Positions 12,868 to 23,308 of a stretch of 64,000 nucleotides of DNA are shown here, piece after piece. Numbering within the stretch: position 1 is the first letter of the stretch; every line of letters begins with the position of its first letter. This stretch comes from Epiperipatus broadwayi (lineage: Eukaryota > Onychophora > Udeonychophora > Euonychophora > Peripatidae), in the NCBI GenBank assembly GCA_028023455.1, contig JAQFVV010012402.1, positions 17,176,935 through 17,240,934 of the forward strand. The letters run 5' to 3'. Made by a program: the position numbers and the translations under genes. The notes beneath the pieces were generated by a model that had not been told where the DNA came from, did not search any database, and saw only the letters and a list, made by a program, of their open reading frames with translations.

Positions 12868-12996
12868 TCTTTTCTTTTTTTCATATGTCAAAGGGTTGAC
12901 TGGGAAGTGAACCCGGGTTAGCTGCTTGGAAGGCAGCTATGCTAACCACTAGGTCACCAATGAGAAGACAGCTATGCTGACCACTAGGCCACCAAT
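12868..12996 (-). repeat. SINE-A copy with a duplicated tRNA-like head
   Basis: Read on the minus strand it begins CATTGGTGGCC, then repeats a second head (CATTGGTGACC), continues through box B 'gggttcacttccc' and ends at 'gacatatgaaaaaaag'. The shared start and tail place it with the SINE-A copies at 4.3 and 36.3 kb. Part of the head (about 35 bp) is tandemly duplicated. The open frame overlapping it (12881-13147, -) is SINE sequence plus low-complexity flank, not a gene. Confidence 0.75.
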
Positions 12997-13747
12997 GCTT
13001 GACTACACTACCAACATTTTGACTGCCTTTTCCTGCAGTCTTTCTCAAGGATCTATAAAAAATATATATATTTACATCATTGTTATTATAAAATATATAT
13101 ACACTTATCATCATAAAAAACAATAACATTTCTTTTTCATTTATCAAGAAATCTTTTTATATATATACAACATATAAACTACATATAGTTATTTTCTTAT
13201 ATTCCAACTTTTTTATATTTTACATACACATTTTTTTATATAACTATAACCAATTTGTTTATTAATAATGATGATAATTTAAATAAAAATATAAATATAA
13301 TTTTTCAAGTGTTAAAATATATCTCTAATAACAACAGAAATACTAGTAAATAATAATATAAATAGATAATAATCATAATAATGATACAAGTATTAGTCTT
13401 TCAAAAATAATATTTCTAAGAATAATAAATGAATATATTTATTTTCTCCAATAATTTATAAAATATTAAAAACATATAAAGACATAAATATTGAATAGTG
13501 AAACTAAAAAAAGGTAAAAACACATACTTAATTTTAAAATAAAAAATGAAATGAAAAAAAAAAACATTGTTTATAAATTATTAAAGATCCCATTATATTT
13601 ATTACATTTTGATAGGAAAACAATTATAAGGAAGAGTAAAAATATTTATAGAATAATTAACAGAAACGATATTAGCAGTATATGTTTTTTATTTAACTAT
13701 GGCCATAAAACGAATTGTCAAAAAACATTAAATTTTTACAATATACT

Positions 13748-13995
13748 ATATTCGGAATTTGAACTCAGACTTTCACACGACCCACTACTCTCAATGCCAT
13801 CTCATATTGCTGACCCACCTGATCACACACATGTTGAAAAGATAAATAATCAAGGCTAACTGATGATTGCTGGTTTAGCATGAAATACGTATATTATTGG
13901 TGATTATTTATTTTTTCAACGTGTGTGATCGGGTGGGTCAGCAATATGAGATGGCACTGAGAGTAGTGGGTCATGTGAAGTTCGAATTCCGCATA
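13748..13995. repeat. Repeat C head-to-head foldback
   Basis: Arms at about 13748-13852 and 13901-13995 are near-perfect inverted copies ('ctcatattgctgacccacc' against 'gggtgggtcagcaatatgag') around a ~48-nt centre holding a hammerhead-like motif. The right arm ends in 'gttcgaattcc', a good RNA polymerase III box-B match, suggesting a tRNA-derived head in repeat C. The open frames at 13551-13859 and 13897-14175 are chance readings across it. Confidence 0.8.
13842..13906 (+). ncRNA. Hammerhead-ribozyme-like motif (family C)
   Basis: CTGATGA is at 13860-13866. Stem II is TGCT/AGCA around GGTTT. GAAA is at 13882-13885, and the palindromic ATACGTAT (13885-13892) forms stem III, most readily between two molecules. 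Flanks pair as stem I: ATAATCA upstream with TGATTAT downstream. Core nucleotides are intact. Relative to other copies there is a small insertion before TTGG and a U-U closing pair in stem II. Activity is not demonstrated. Confidence 0.55.
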
Positions 13996-14179
13996 TATTA
14001 CATATATAAATGCAGATTTAAGCCTGTACAATGTATTAATATACTATATTATTTAAATACAAGTATAGAATATATAATTAAGCTAGATGTAATTAAAGGG
14101 GATTTGAACCCAGACTTTCAAGCTCCCCAGTTATCTAATCCATCTTATATAACCGATATACATGACCATATATGAAAAA

Positions 14180-14243
14180 GATAAATGATCTCCAATTTCC
14201 ATATTTCGTTCTGAACCAGCACTCATCAGTTGGCAGATTATCT
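14180..14243 (-). ncRNA. Hammerhead-ribozyme-like motif (family C)
   Basis: On the minus strand CTGATGA (complement of 14223-14229) is followed by GTGCT-GGTTC-AGAAC as stem II with a G-C closing pair, then intact GAAA, then TATGGAAA. CCAA just upstream of the core pairs with TTGG downstream, and TCT/AGA pair beyond an internal mismatch, giving stem I. The core is intact; one mismatch is in stem II. Confidence 0.55.
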
Positions 14244-14605
14244 CCCACACACATATATAATCAGTGCTTGGTTTATGATAACATCTTCAAACTTTAATGG
14301 TGTCAATCTCCAGCCATCCATATTATTGAAAAACTGATGATAGCATGTTCAAAGCCCTTGTGTTGTCATACTTATGATGACTATAAGTCATTTCTGACTC
14401 TTCATATGTAGGACCTTAAGACCCTTTAAATACACAGGAGATGGACAGAATACAGGCTGAATTTATAATATTTAAATACAAATGTAGTATATTTAAGCTA
14501 GATGTAATTAAAGGAGATTTGAACACAGACTTTCAAGCTCCCTTTAGTCATCCACTCCATCTTATACAACTTATATACATGATCACGTGCATGTGAAAAA
14601 GATAA

Positions 14606-14665
14606 ATGTTCTCCAATACATGTATTTCATGCTGAATCAGTACTCATCATTTGGTCTGTATCATC
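14606..14665 (-). ncRNA. Hammerhead-like motif (family C), core damaged
   Basis: This is the tandem partner of the 14.2-kb motif, 420 bp away. The core reads ATGATGA (C3 lost), with GTACT-GATTC-AGCAT stem II, GAAA intact, and a perfect palindrome ATACATGTAT as stem III. ACCAA/TTGG pairing for stem I is kept. Loss of C3 should inactivate it. Confidence 0.5.
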
Positions 14666-15423
14666 ATCTCTTACACACACATATCAGTGCTCAGTTCATA
14701 TTAAGATAGTAAATCTTCAATTTCTGTGGACAGGCTTAATTGTCTTCATTCTCCAACTCTAGCCATCCTTATCATTGAAAATCTGATGATGTCATGTTCA
14801 AAGCCCTTGTTTTCAAATTTTGTTGTCATACCATTGACCTCTTATATATAAGACTTTAAGACCATTTAAATACATGAAGAGTGATGGGCAGAATACGGAC
14901 AATCTGTAATATTTAAGTACAAGTATACTTAAGCTAGATGTAATTAGAGGGATTTGAACGTAAACATTTAAGCTCCCTTGATCCGGACCAACTTATGAGT
15001 GCTGGTTCAGCATGAATTACGTATATTTTTCACATGTATGTGGACATGTCTATCAGTTGTATAAGATGGAGTGGATGACTGAAGGGAGTTTGAGACTCTG
15101 GGTGCAAATCCCCTCTAATTATTTCTAGCTTAAGTATATATACTATGCTTGTATTTAAATATTACATTTAGCCTGTATTCTGCCCATCTGCATATTTAAA
15201 TGGTCTTAAGGTCCTACATATGAGGGGTCAGAATGACTTATGGTCAACATGGGCATGAGAACAAATTGGCAAACAAGGACTTTGAACATGTTATCATTAG
15301 ATTTTCAATGATATGGATGGCTGAAGAGTTGGAGAGTAGATTGAAACCTATCCATTAAAGTTTGAAGATTTGTTACCTTAATATAAACCAAGCATTGATT
15401 ATATATATATGTGTGGGAGATAA

Positions 15424-15480
15424 TGATCAGGACCACCTGATGAGTACTGGTTCAGTACAAAATGTGTGTATTGGAGATCA
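15424..15480 (+). ncRNA. Hammerhead-like motif (family C) with compensated stem I
   Basis: CTGATGA is at 15437-15443, with a perfect 5-bp stem II GTACT/AGTAC (15444-15448, 15454-15458) around GGTTC. GAAA has become AAAA, which should abolish activity. Stem I pairs TGATC (15424-15428) with GATCA (15476-15480) and ACC/GGT-type inner pairs. The outer stem differs from the AATC/GATT of other copies yet still pairs, i.e. compensatory change. Confidence 0.55.
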
Positions 15481-15590
15481 TTTATCCTTTTCACATGTAT
15501 GTGGTTGTCTGTATTGGTTGTATAAAGTGGAGGATGACTAAAGGGAGCTTGAAAGTCTAGGTTGAAATCTCCTTTAATAATATTCTATAT

Positions 15591-16029
15591 TAAAAATTGT
15601 AACATCACTTAAAATAAAACTATTCAATTCATTAATGTTTGATTTAAACACAAATGGAAAATCATGTTCATAAAATCTATAATATTTTATATTCATACAA
15701 CTGTCAGTATTTGCAAAGCTATGCATTGAAATTGACATTTCATAATTAGCACAAGCAAATATGTGTCACATATATTTATGTTTTTGGGCGATATATATAT
15801 TGTTTCTTATAGTCATTTTCTAGTAACTTATTTAACCATAATGTCAAAAACTTATAAACTCTTAATCAATCGAATTATACATAACTTGAAATAACATATA
15901 TATTAAGTATAAAAGCTTGTTGGAGCTATTGGTACACTCCCTATATTACATATTTGTAATGCAATCTTAAAATAAATCATGCAATATTTGACTTGCTTTA
16001 TTGATTATTAAGTATATATATATATGGGT
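15591..16029. other. AT-rich non-coding stretch
   Basis: No gene recognised. It contains a short (TA)n tract near 16010-16024. Confidence 0.6.
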
Positions 16030-16710
16030 AGTATTTTCACTCATTGATATACTGCAGGATGAAAGCCATTCCACGTTTAATCCCATTTATCCAATTTTTT
16101 ATGAATTTTATCCTCTACAATATTCCAACAAATTTTTTTCTTTCATTTATCTCATATAATGTTTTGGGATCATTTTAGATTTTAAAAGTCCATCTATTAT
16201 CATTTCCTCTTGAAACATGTTTACTTCATTTTAACCTCTTAATTTTTTTAATAATGTTAATGATACTTATTACTCTCTAACCCATGTTTTTGTTTTTGAT
16301 ACATACTCCCAGGATATAGCTGTCATTACTATATGATCTAAAATTTCAGCCTTGTTTTTTATTAAGTATTGTTATCTCAGATCTTTATATAGATGCTGTT
16401 AAAGAAAAATCATTTAAATATATAAACATGTATATAAACATTTTTTTTAAATGTGCAGCTGCATTAATAATCTGACAAAGTTATTTGTAGTTGTTAATTT
16501 CTAAGTCATTACTATAAACTTTTATTTTCTTTTTTTAAATCCATTGCATTTATGTTTAATATTTTTAATATTTATATTTAGTCCTACTTTCTTGCTTTCA
16601 TTGTTAGATCTTACGATAATTTTTTTGAATCTTTGAATTTTTTTAAATCTTCCTCTATTATACTTTTTGTAAAACTGTGGTAACAAGTTTTGGAGATATG
16701 AGATCATTTA
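16030..16710 (-). pseudogene. RTE-like LINE 3' remnant
   Basis: The minus-strand open piece 16522-16707 ends ...VGLNINIKNIKHKCNGFKK..., which resembles the segment after the FADD motif in RTE-type reverse transcriptases ('GLKMNxxKTKxM'). Further 3', broken frames read VSRGNDNRWTFKI and FILQYINE, the C-terminal region of RTE-like proteins. The same 'actgcaggatgaa' end occurs in the element at 62405. It is interrupted by many stops and indels. Clade assignment is from memory of the family, not a search. Confidence 0.6.
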
Positions 16711-18970
16711 TATATTTTTATATACAAATAAATCAGTATTAATTAATAATTATGAACTATACAAAAATTATTATTTTCTATATCTGTATAGAATTTTATC
16801 AATACATACAGAATATTGTCATGTTTCATTTTCTGTATAATGTTAGCATTTGTAAACCTATCTAGCCTTGAGAATTATTAATTTTATTATCTAAATAATA
16901 TATAGCTTCAATGGAATTTGAAAGTTCTAATTGACTGTAGTCTGCTTTCAGCACAAGAAGGTTATATTTACCTGTTAAATGAGGTTTATTTAAAACTTCT
17001 TTGAATTAATAATCTCACTCTCTTTAGTCAGGTTGCAATCTTTACTATTTATATAAATATATTGGACCATAGATTAAGGAGGTTACCTTGACAACAGATT
17101 GAGATTGTTGATTGTTGTTGATATTGGTATTGTTTAATTACCAACTGCTTTCATGTATTTAAATATATATTTCTAATTCAAAAAATAAAATCTAGATGTA
17201 TTTACATTAATATATATCATTATTATTCCTTTATATTCACATTGAGAGGATTATGAAATGCTATAGGAATTTTTTTTTAAATTAAATAATGTTATTGTTG
17301 AATAACCTATTTATATTTTATTTATCTACTTATTTTTATTTTAAGATGATATTATTATATAAAAAATAAAGTATAATGGAATGTATTTGTATCAAATTTT
17401 TTTTTTAGTAATTTAAAAATTTATATTATAATTCAAGAGATTTTTAGATGCACATTATTTTTGCCATTAGTTTTGTATGAAATAACAGTTGCCAGTCGAG
17501 TGTTACAATTATTGCTGTCAAATAATTTTTCTTTCAAATCTTCGCATAGACGAATAGACCATAAGCAAATCTTAGAGCTTGCTTCAAAATTGGGAAGTTA
17601 TTTTAATATATGTATCATGCAAAATGATTAAAAGTTCTTAATCTATAGCTTACAAATGACAACAGGTGACTACATAATTTAAAGCAGAGAAAAAATTGCA
17701 AACGGAAATAATTCCTAGATTAATGGACATTTTCTGAAGACAGGAGCATCCATTCACTAAATTAATTTTCTACTTGTCAACTATGACACTTCTTTTAACT
17801 TTTTATTTGCTTTTAAAATGATTACTCAAGAATCACTAAGACACAATTTATTTCCCACAAAGGAAACTTTGGTCAGTTGATAAGGATTGTGATTGGTTAA
17901 CTTTAATCATTTACTGGTAGATGGTTCCGTGATGAAAAATTTAATCATTTCATTTTGCAGTTTTATAGCATAAAAATGTATGCTTCTAAAGTTTTGCAAA
18001 ATTGAACAAGCTAGTAACTTAAATAAAAGTTACCATAATAATATCTTCACCAAGTTGAATATTGTAATAAGTCAAGAAGAATATTGTTCTGTTTGAAAAG
18101 AATCTTATCAAACAGTATGATAATGTTCATCTTAGATAATATTTTGATTTAGACAATACTCTCTTAAAACTTTGATTGCATAGACAGGATTAATTTACAT
18201 GTCAGGAAACTAAAATTTATCTAGTAAACAAACAAAATAATTGGTGATTAAATAAATGAAATTAATAAACTATATTTTATAATGTAGTCCATGCTGCTTT
18301 TCCTGATACAGAATTTAACTAACAAAACAACATATGCCAAAAGTTCCAACACCATTAATGAATACTACTGGACAGAAGGATTTTTTAATTCAATTAATAA
18401 AATACAAATCAAAAAAATGTCCAATGTTCTTCAAATAATCTTTAGTGATAATTTTATTGTATCTTATATTCCTTTCATAAAATAGTTTAACAATTTATTG
18501 TTATTGAACTAATATTATATTACTCTAATCTTTTGAGCAGAATATTGCACAAACATTAGCAACACAATGTATCTATAACAAGATATTTATTATCTAACAA
18601 GATTATCTTGTTAAAAAAAATGTTACTAATGTCACCCAAAATACTTAATCTGAAGTGATTTGGAAAAATAAATAACATTATTGTTATGCTTCCCAATATC
18701 AATAATAATACATAATTTCCAGAAAAGCTTTTTAGTGTTTGATGCAAAATTGTAGTACAAATTCTAGCAAATAATTTGCTAAATAGTCATTTTTTACATA
18801 GATTATAAATTAAACATAAGAATTGTTACTTTGAAAATGATTGTATGATAACAGTCCTAATAATAATAATAAACAAAATGTGTAAAAAGATATCATTATT
18901 AAATATAGGAAAAGCTATTTAGTAAAATATGTAAAAAGATAATATGGAATAATAATAAAAAAATGTCACA
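16711..18970. other. Non-coding stretch
   Basis: No gene or repeat recognised. 17450-18180 is less AT-rich than the surroundings but has no plausible exon. The short frames at 18291-18485 (+) and 18556-18747 (-) look random. Confidence 0.5.
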
Positions 18971-19020
18971 ATACAGCATTGAACTCAGACCTGCTATTTC
19001 AGAGGCAGACACTACCAATA
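18971..19020 (-). repeat. Possible SINE-A 3' remnant
   Basis: On the minus strand 'tctgagttcaatgc' (box-B-like) is followed by 'gtgacattttttt', resembling the SINE-A end 'atgacatatgagaaaa'. Short and decayed. Confidence 0.3.
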
Positions 19021-19111
19021 TTCCCAAATAAACAACACATTTAAAACTTGTGAAAGATTATTGATAAAGATAATTTCATCTTTTGCAGAATTACTATAAT
19101 TATGATGAATA

Positions 19112-19500
19112 TAAGGGATTCAAACTCAGACTTTTAAGCAAACTTCAACTATCCTCACTATCTCATTCCAGTTATACACATGACCACACACATGTAGAAA
19201 AGATAAATAGTCACCTATATTCGTATTTCATGCTGAACCAGCACTCATCAGTTGGTCCAGATTACTATCTCCCACACACATATATAATCAGTGCTCAGTT
19301 TATATTAAGATAGCAAACCTTTATACTTTAATGGACATGCCGCAATCTACTCCAATGTCCAACTTTTCAGCCATCTAGCATGAAATACATATATTGGTGA
19401 TTATTTATTTTTTCTACATGTGTGTGGTCGTGTGTATCAGTAGTATGAGATAGTGTGGATAGTTGAAGGTTGCTTGAAAGTATGAGTTCAAATCCTCTAT
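19112..19500. repeat. Repeat C inverted pair
   Basis: Arms at about 19112-19238 and 19376-19500 are inverted copies of the same segment ('catgaccacacacatgtag' against 'ctacatgtgtgtggtcgtg'), separated by ~137 bp of further repeat C sequence. The right arm carries a box-B-like 'gagttcaaatcc' with a tRNA-like upstream region. A complete hammerhead-like motif is in the left part (19209-19266, -), and a half motif (GAAATACATATATTGGTGATT...) is at about 19382. Confidence 0.75.
19209..19266 (-). ncRNA. Hammerhead-ribozyme-like motif (family C), core intact
   Basis: On the minus strand ACCAA precedes CTGATGA (complement of 19245-19251), then GTGCT-GGTTC-AGCAT as stem II with a G-U closing pair, GAAA, ATACGAATA and a cleavage-type NUH, then TAGGTGACT. 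Upstream AATC...ACCAA pairs with the downstream flank with two mismatches (stem I). All conserved catalytic-core positions that I can check are present. This is among the best family C candidates for activity. Confidence 0.6.
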
Positions 19501-20095
19501 ATTTACAATTAAGTACCAGGTATAAGAATGCCTGTATTTCAAATCCAATAATTATGATGTAATATTTTTAAAATAAGTTTTATTTTTAAATAAATTATTA
19601 ATAATATGTTACTTTTTAGATAAATTAGGATATTAAATAAAAATGATTGGGAAATGTAAACATTTTTATTTACATATAAATTGTATTAATTATAGTGATG
19701 AAAGGGTATCTGTCTGTTCGTTTTTGTGCAATGGTAGAGTATAAATGAAATATATTTTTAGGCTAGAGCATCTGCTACAATAAAGTTGAATAATGAAATA
19801 TTTCTCTTGTGTTTAAATAATAAATATTTACAATCAGAATGTGTTTCTAGAAGTGATTCAGAAATTTAAACATTTACATATAAGTTTAGTATAGTAATAA
19901 GAGTATGTATGTAATATTTTTGGAGCTTGTGCCTAGAAATTTGAAGTCTGAATAATTGTCACAAATAAGTTTAAAGTGAAGAATTATTGTTCTTATATTT
20001 AAATAAATAGTATTTACACTCTAAACGTAGATGAAATGATTTGAAAATGTAAACAATTTTATTTACATGTAATTTTATTAATTATCTTGGTGTCT
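19501..20095 (+). repeat. Weak three-unit tandem repeat
   Basis: Segments near 19641, 19849 and 20032 share 'gaaatgtaaacatttttatttacat' in diverged form at ~183-208 bp spacing. No coding content. Confidence 0.4.
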
Positions 20096-22272
20096 TGGCA
20101 TCCTAGTTGTGAAATGCCTTTGTATCACACTCACACATGGCAACTCTGGTTACTGTCTAACTTTTGGTTTTCCCAAAGCATGCATTGGTGAAGTGCAAAA
20201 ATTCTTTTTTTTTACTATTGATATTTTGAATCTCTTTTATATATTGTACTATTTCTCTTCTATACAAAATAAAAGCCTTAGTAAAGAAATAAATAATTGT
20301 CTTTGGCTTTTAAACCATTTTCAATCCCTTTTATTTTTTTAGGTATTATTTTTTAAGTATATTGATTTTTTTATTTTTTATAGTTTAGTAATTTTGATAA
20401 TTTCTCTAATATTTTCAGCATATTCCATGATTTTTTCAATTGTTCTATTTTTGATCTTTGTTTTATCTTTTGTAAAACATTTTAAAATGTAACTATTCTA
20501 AAAAAAAAAAAAATGTAAATATTCTGCAGTTTTCTTATTTAAAATATTTTTTTTTGTTTGTTTTTGTTCCCAAAATAGAGTCAACCCCATTCATTCATTA
20601 TTGTCCTCAAAATAAAAAAGCAAGTTATGCCACATGAATCCTGACACATTTCACATGTTTTATAAATGTAAATCTTTTTTTCTTTTTCAAGTTACTTTTA
20701 TTTATTTATAGTAGGGACATTTTATGAATTTATATTAACAGATTTTGGTTTGATAATAGGTAAAGGTTAAAACTAAAGCAGTATTTTAATAATATTATTG
20801 CAGAATAAAGCCTCCTCCCCCCTCCAGTAATTTTCTACAGAAAAACAATGAGAGAAAAATCATATTTATCAAAAGTAATAAATGAAGATGTACATTTTAC
20901 TTTTGCCTCTAGATAAAAGTAGTTATTTGATTTATCATCATTTATTGAACTAGCTGGGTTGGTTACCTGAAAGATATATTATAAGTTACAACCTAAAAAA
21001 GCCTTTTAAATTTATCTGAATTCAAATTAATATCATTCGCATGTCATGTAGTTCAAGTAATGATACACCTTAAAATACAGCATTTAAACTGATTTGTTCT
21101 CATTTAAAACATTTAGCTATTTTTGCACTGGTTTTTTTTTTTCATTTTCTTCAATATTTTCAAAAACTATTATACTTCTTAACATTTACATAATGTTTTA
21201 CATATATCCTATTAATTTGCATACTAATAAAGATTTGTCAACTAGAATGTAATATGGTTGTACTTTAATTTTATGTATAATTTGGCTATTATAACAGATT
21301 ATATAGGAAAAGAATAATGTCTTATTCTGATTGTTCAAAAAGATTATGCTAAACATTGCTATCATTATATGGAAGTCTTTTTGCATTCTATATACTGTTT
21401 AAAATTAGTATAAATAAATATCCTAAGTTATATGCAGATGTAAAATATATTTATACATATCATCTCAAAATCTGTTGATTTCTCTACTTGCTATCTCAAA
21501 AAAAAAAAAAAAAATCTGAAATGAGAATAAAAATAATTTATAAAAAAAAAATAATTTTTTAGTTCACATTATAATTGCAATGCATTGCTGATATTAATCA
21601 CAGAATATTATATTCATTGCAAATGAATTGTTCCTTTGTATAAAAAAATTTAATTATAAATTAATATCACTTTAATATTATATTTTTTTGCATGTTGTCA
21701 TAATCACTTTTATTGCAAGCAATAAAGAAGTTAAAATAAAATTAGGTTTTTTTTTTCTTAATGTATTACATAATAATTTTTAAAAGTCCTGCAAATCTTA
21801 ATACATTAAGAGACAATAGCAAGAGTTATCTTAATTTAATTGTTTTCATTAGTTTTAAAAATATATTTTGGTCCATTGTACATACAGTAATTTCTTTTTG
21901 TAATTATTTTTGTTTAGATCTTAATTTGTATTCATAATTTTTTAAATATTTGCATAGATATATATATTACAAATTGTACAGAATTATACAATATTCTATT
22001 TTTAATTGTTTTTAATATGGTTTTAAAATATACTTGTAAAAGTTGGAATGTATTATGGTTGTATACACATTACTATTTGCTAATCTAAGATATCTACCGA
22101 GTCTTGAATCAAATATAGTGGATAGAATAGTGCTCTGTATATAGTTTCTATTCATATATTACTTGACGCTGAAAAAAGGAGTTTATTATTAACTGAAAGG
22201 AGATTATTTAATTTCTCTGATGCCATAAAGAAACTGTAACAGGGTAAATTCCTCACATTGATTTCATACATT
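20096..22272. other. AT-rich non-coding stretch
   Basis: No gene recognised. 20095-20190 is less AT-rich and 20810-20830 has a C-rich run; neither gives a recognisable product. Confidence 0.5.
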
Positions 22273-22693
22273 CTTAAAACAGGTAAAAACTTTCTATACT
22301 TATTGCCACTCACTGCAAGACAGTGGCAATGCGTATAGAGAGTTTTTGCCTGTTTAATTAACAGTTATAAGCAAGCATAAGAAATCGTGATCATGAGATG
22401 TTTATTGTCCATACATTCTTATTGTTGTAAGTGTTATTGCTATGTGATTACTCATTTGGTAGATGAAAATAAATAGATTGCTCACCAATATGTACTAGTT
22501 GTTATTGGCTTTTTATCTTTTGAGTTTATGATCAAGAAACATCATAGTCTTTATTCTCAGTTGTCTGACAGTTTTTAATTGGAACATCATCATCTCTTTT
22601 CATTTTGGATTCTTAACTTTATAGTTAACTAAAAAGACAAAGGTGTCTGCTGGAGGGTTGCATTAGATCCTAAGATCTAGGCATTGCTTTCAG

Positions 22694-22752
22694 ATTCAAG
22701 ATTTTTCATTGATGAAAGCCACAAGTTAGAAACTAGTCTGGGGATATTAGAT
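22694..22752 (+). ncRNA. Hammerhead-like motif (family A), core mutated
   Basis: TTGATGA (22709-22715, first core C lost), stem II AGC-CACAA-GTT, GAAAC 22729-22733, palindromic ACTAGT, cleavage triplet GTC at 22736-22738. Upstream ATTCAA...TTCA still pairs with TGGGGA...TTAGAT with wobbles. Loss of C3 predicts inactivity. Confidence 0.55.
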
Positions 22753-23137
22753 GAGTAGGCACTAGATACTGATCTTACGCACAAACTTTCTTGCACCCAT
22801 TTATTACTATGCCTTACATTAGGTAATCATTATTGTGAGTTTGTCACTGTTTTAACAGCTTGTGTAAGCCATAGAAAATAGTGATCATGTGTTGTTTAGT
22901 GGTTTAATACCATTTCTGCCCATGGGATGATTGTGACTATTATTATTAAAGAACGGAAGATACCAAAACATATTGATACTGAACTGGATTCAGATCTATA
23001 TGACTATATAAGTGAATGAGCTAGGATTGAAAACATCTGTTTTTATTTGGGACTTATAGCTTTACAGTTAACTAAAAACTAAAAGATGGCTGCAGGAGAG
23101 TTGCATTAGATCCTAAGATCTAGGTCAGTGCTCTCAG

Positions 23138-23195
23138 ATCCAAGGATACTCGCTGATGAAAGTCACTAGCTAGAAACTAGTCTGGGAAATTGGAT
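23138..23195 (+). ncRNA. Hammerhead-ribozyme-like motif (family A)
   Basis: CTGATGA 23153-23159, stem II AGT-CACTA-GCT, GAAAC 23173-23177, palindromic ACTAGT and GTC at 23180-23182. Outer stem I is exact (ATCCAA 23138-23143 with TTGGAT 23190-23195). The inner stem has four pairs, two of them wobbles. The core is intact, but the stem II closing position is A-A rather than the usual G-C, as in all family A copies. Confidence 0.6.
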
Positions 23196-23308
23196 AAGTA
23201 GGCACTAGATAGAAATTTTATGTAAAAATCTTCTTGCATCCATTGATTACTTTGACTTGCACTGGGTGACAATATTGTATAGAGAATTTGTCACTGTTTT
23301 AAAAGTTC

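Larger units (their letters stand above)
14093..15590. repeat. Repeat C cluster: direct and inverted ~420-445 bp units
   Basis: At least two minus-orientation units (14093-14990) are followed by two plus-orientation units (14990-15580). Hammerhead-like cores are 420 bp apart in the minus half and 445 bp apart in the plus half. Each unit holds the hammerhead, a box-B-like segment ('ggatttgaac' on the + strand near 14100, 14516 and 14950; reverse at about 15105 and 15555), and a tail with 'ccagccatcc' and 'caaagccctt'. Two halves in opposite orientation make a long potential hairpin. Tandem spacing fits retrozyme, Penelope-like or hammerhead-SINE organisation. Confidence 0.75.
22273..23308 (+). 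repeat. Repeat A: tandem ~444-bp hammerhead element
   Basis: Two head-to-tail units carry hammerhead-like motifs exactly 444 bp apart, measured at the core (22709 to 23153) and at the cleavage triplet (22738 to 23182). Shared blocks include 'attagatcctaagatctag', 'tagaaactagtctggg', 'gtaggcactagat' and 'gtcactgttttaa'. At the 5' end, 22273-22310 and 22322-22356 form a hairpin around 11 nt, i.e. two element ends head to head. The 3' end is cut at ~23308 where LINE sequence begins. Tandem hammerhead spacing of this size fits retrozymes or Penelope-like pseudo-LTRs. No open frame belongs to it. Confidence 0.8.

Noticed and set aside
14334-14800. Two further 'ctgatgat' strings (about 14335 and 14783) as hammerheads
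   Set aside because: No stem II or GAAA follows; they are internal sequence of repeat C units.
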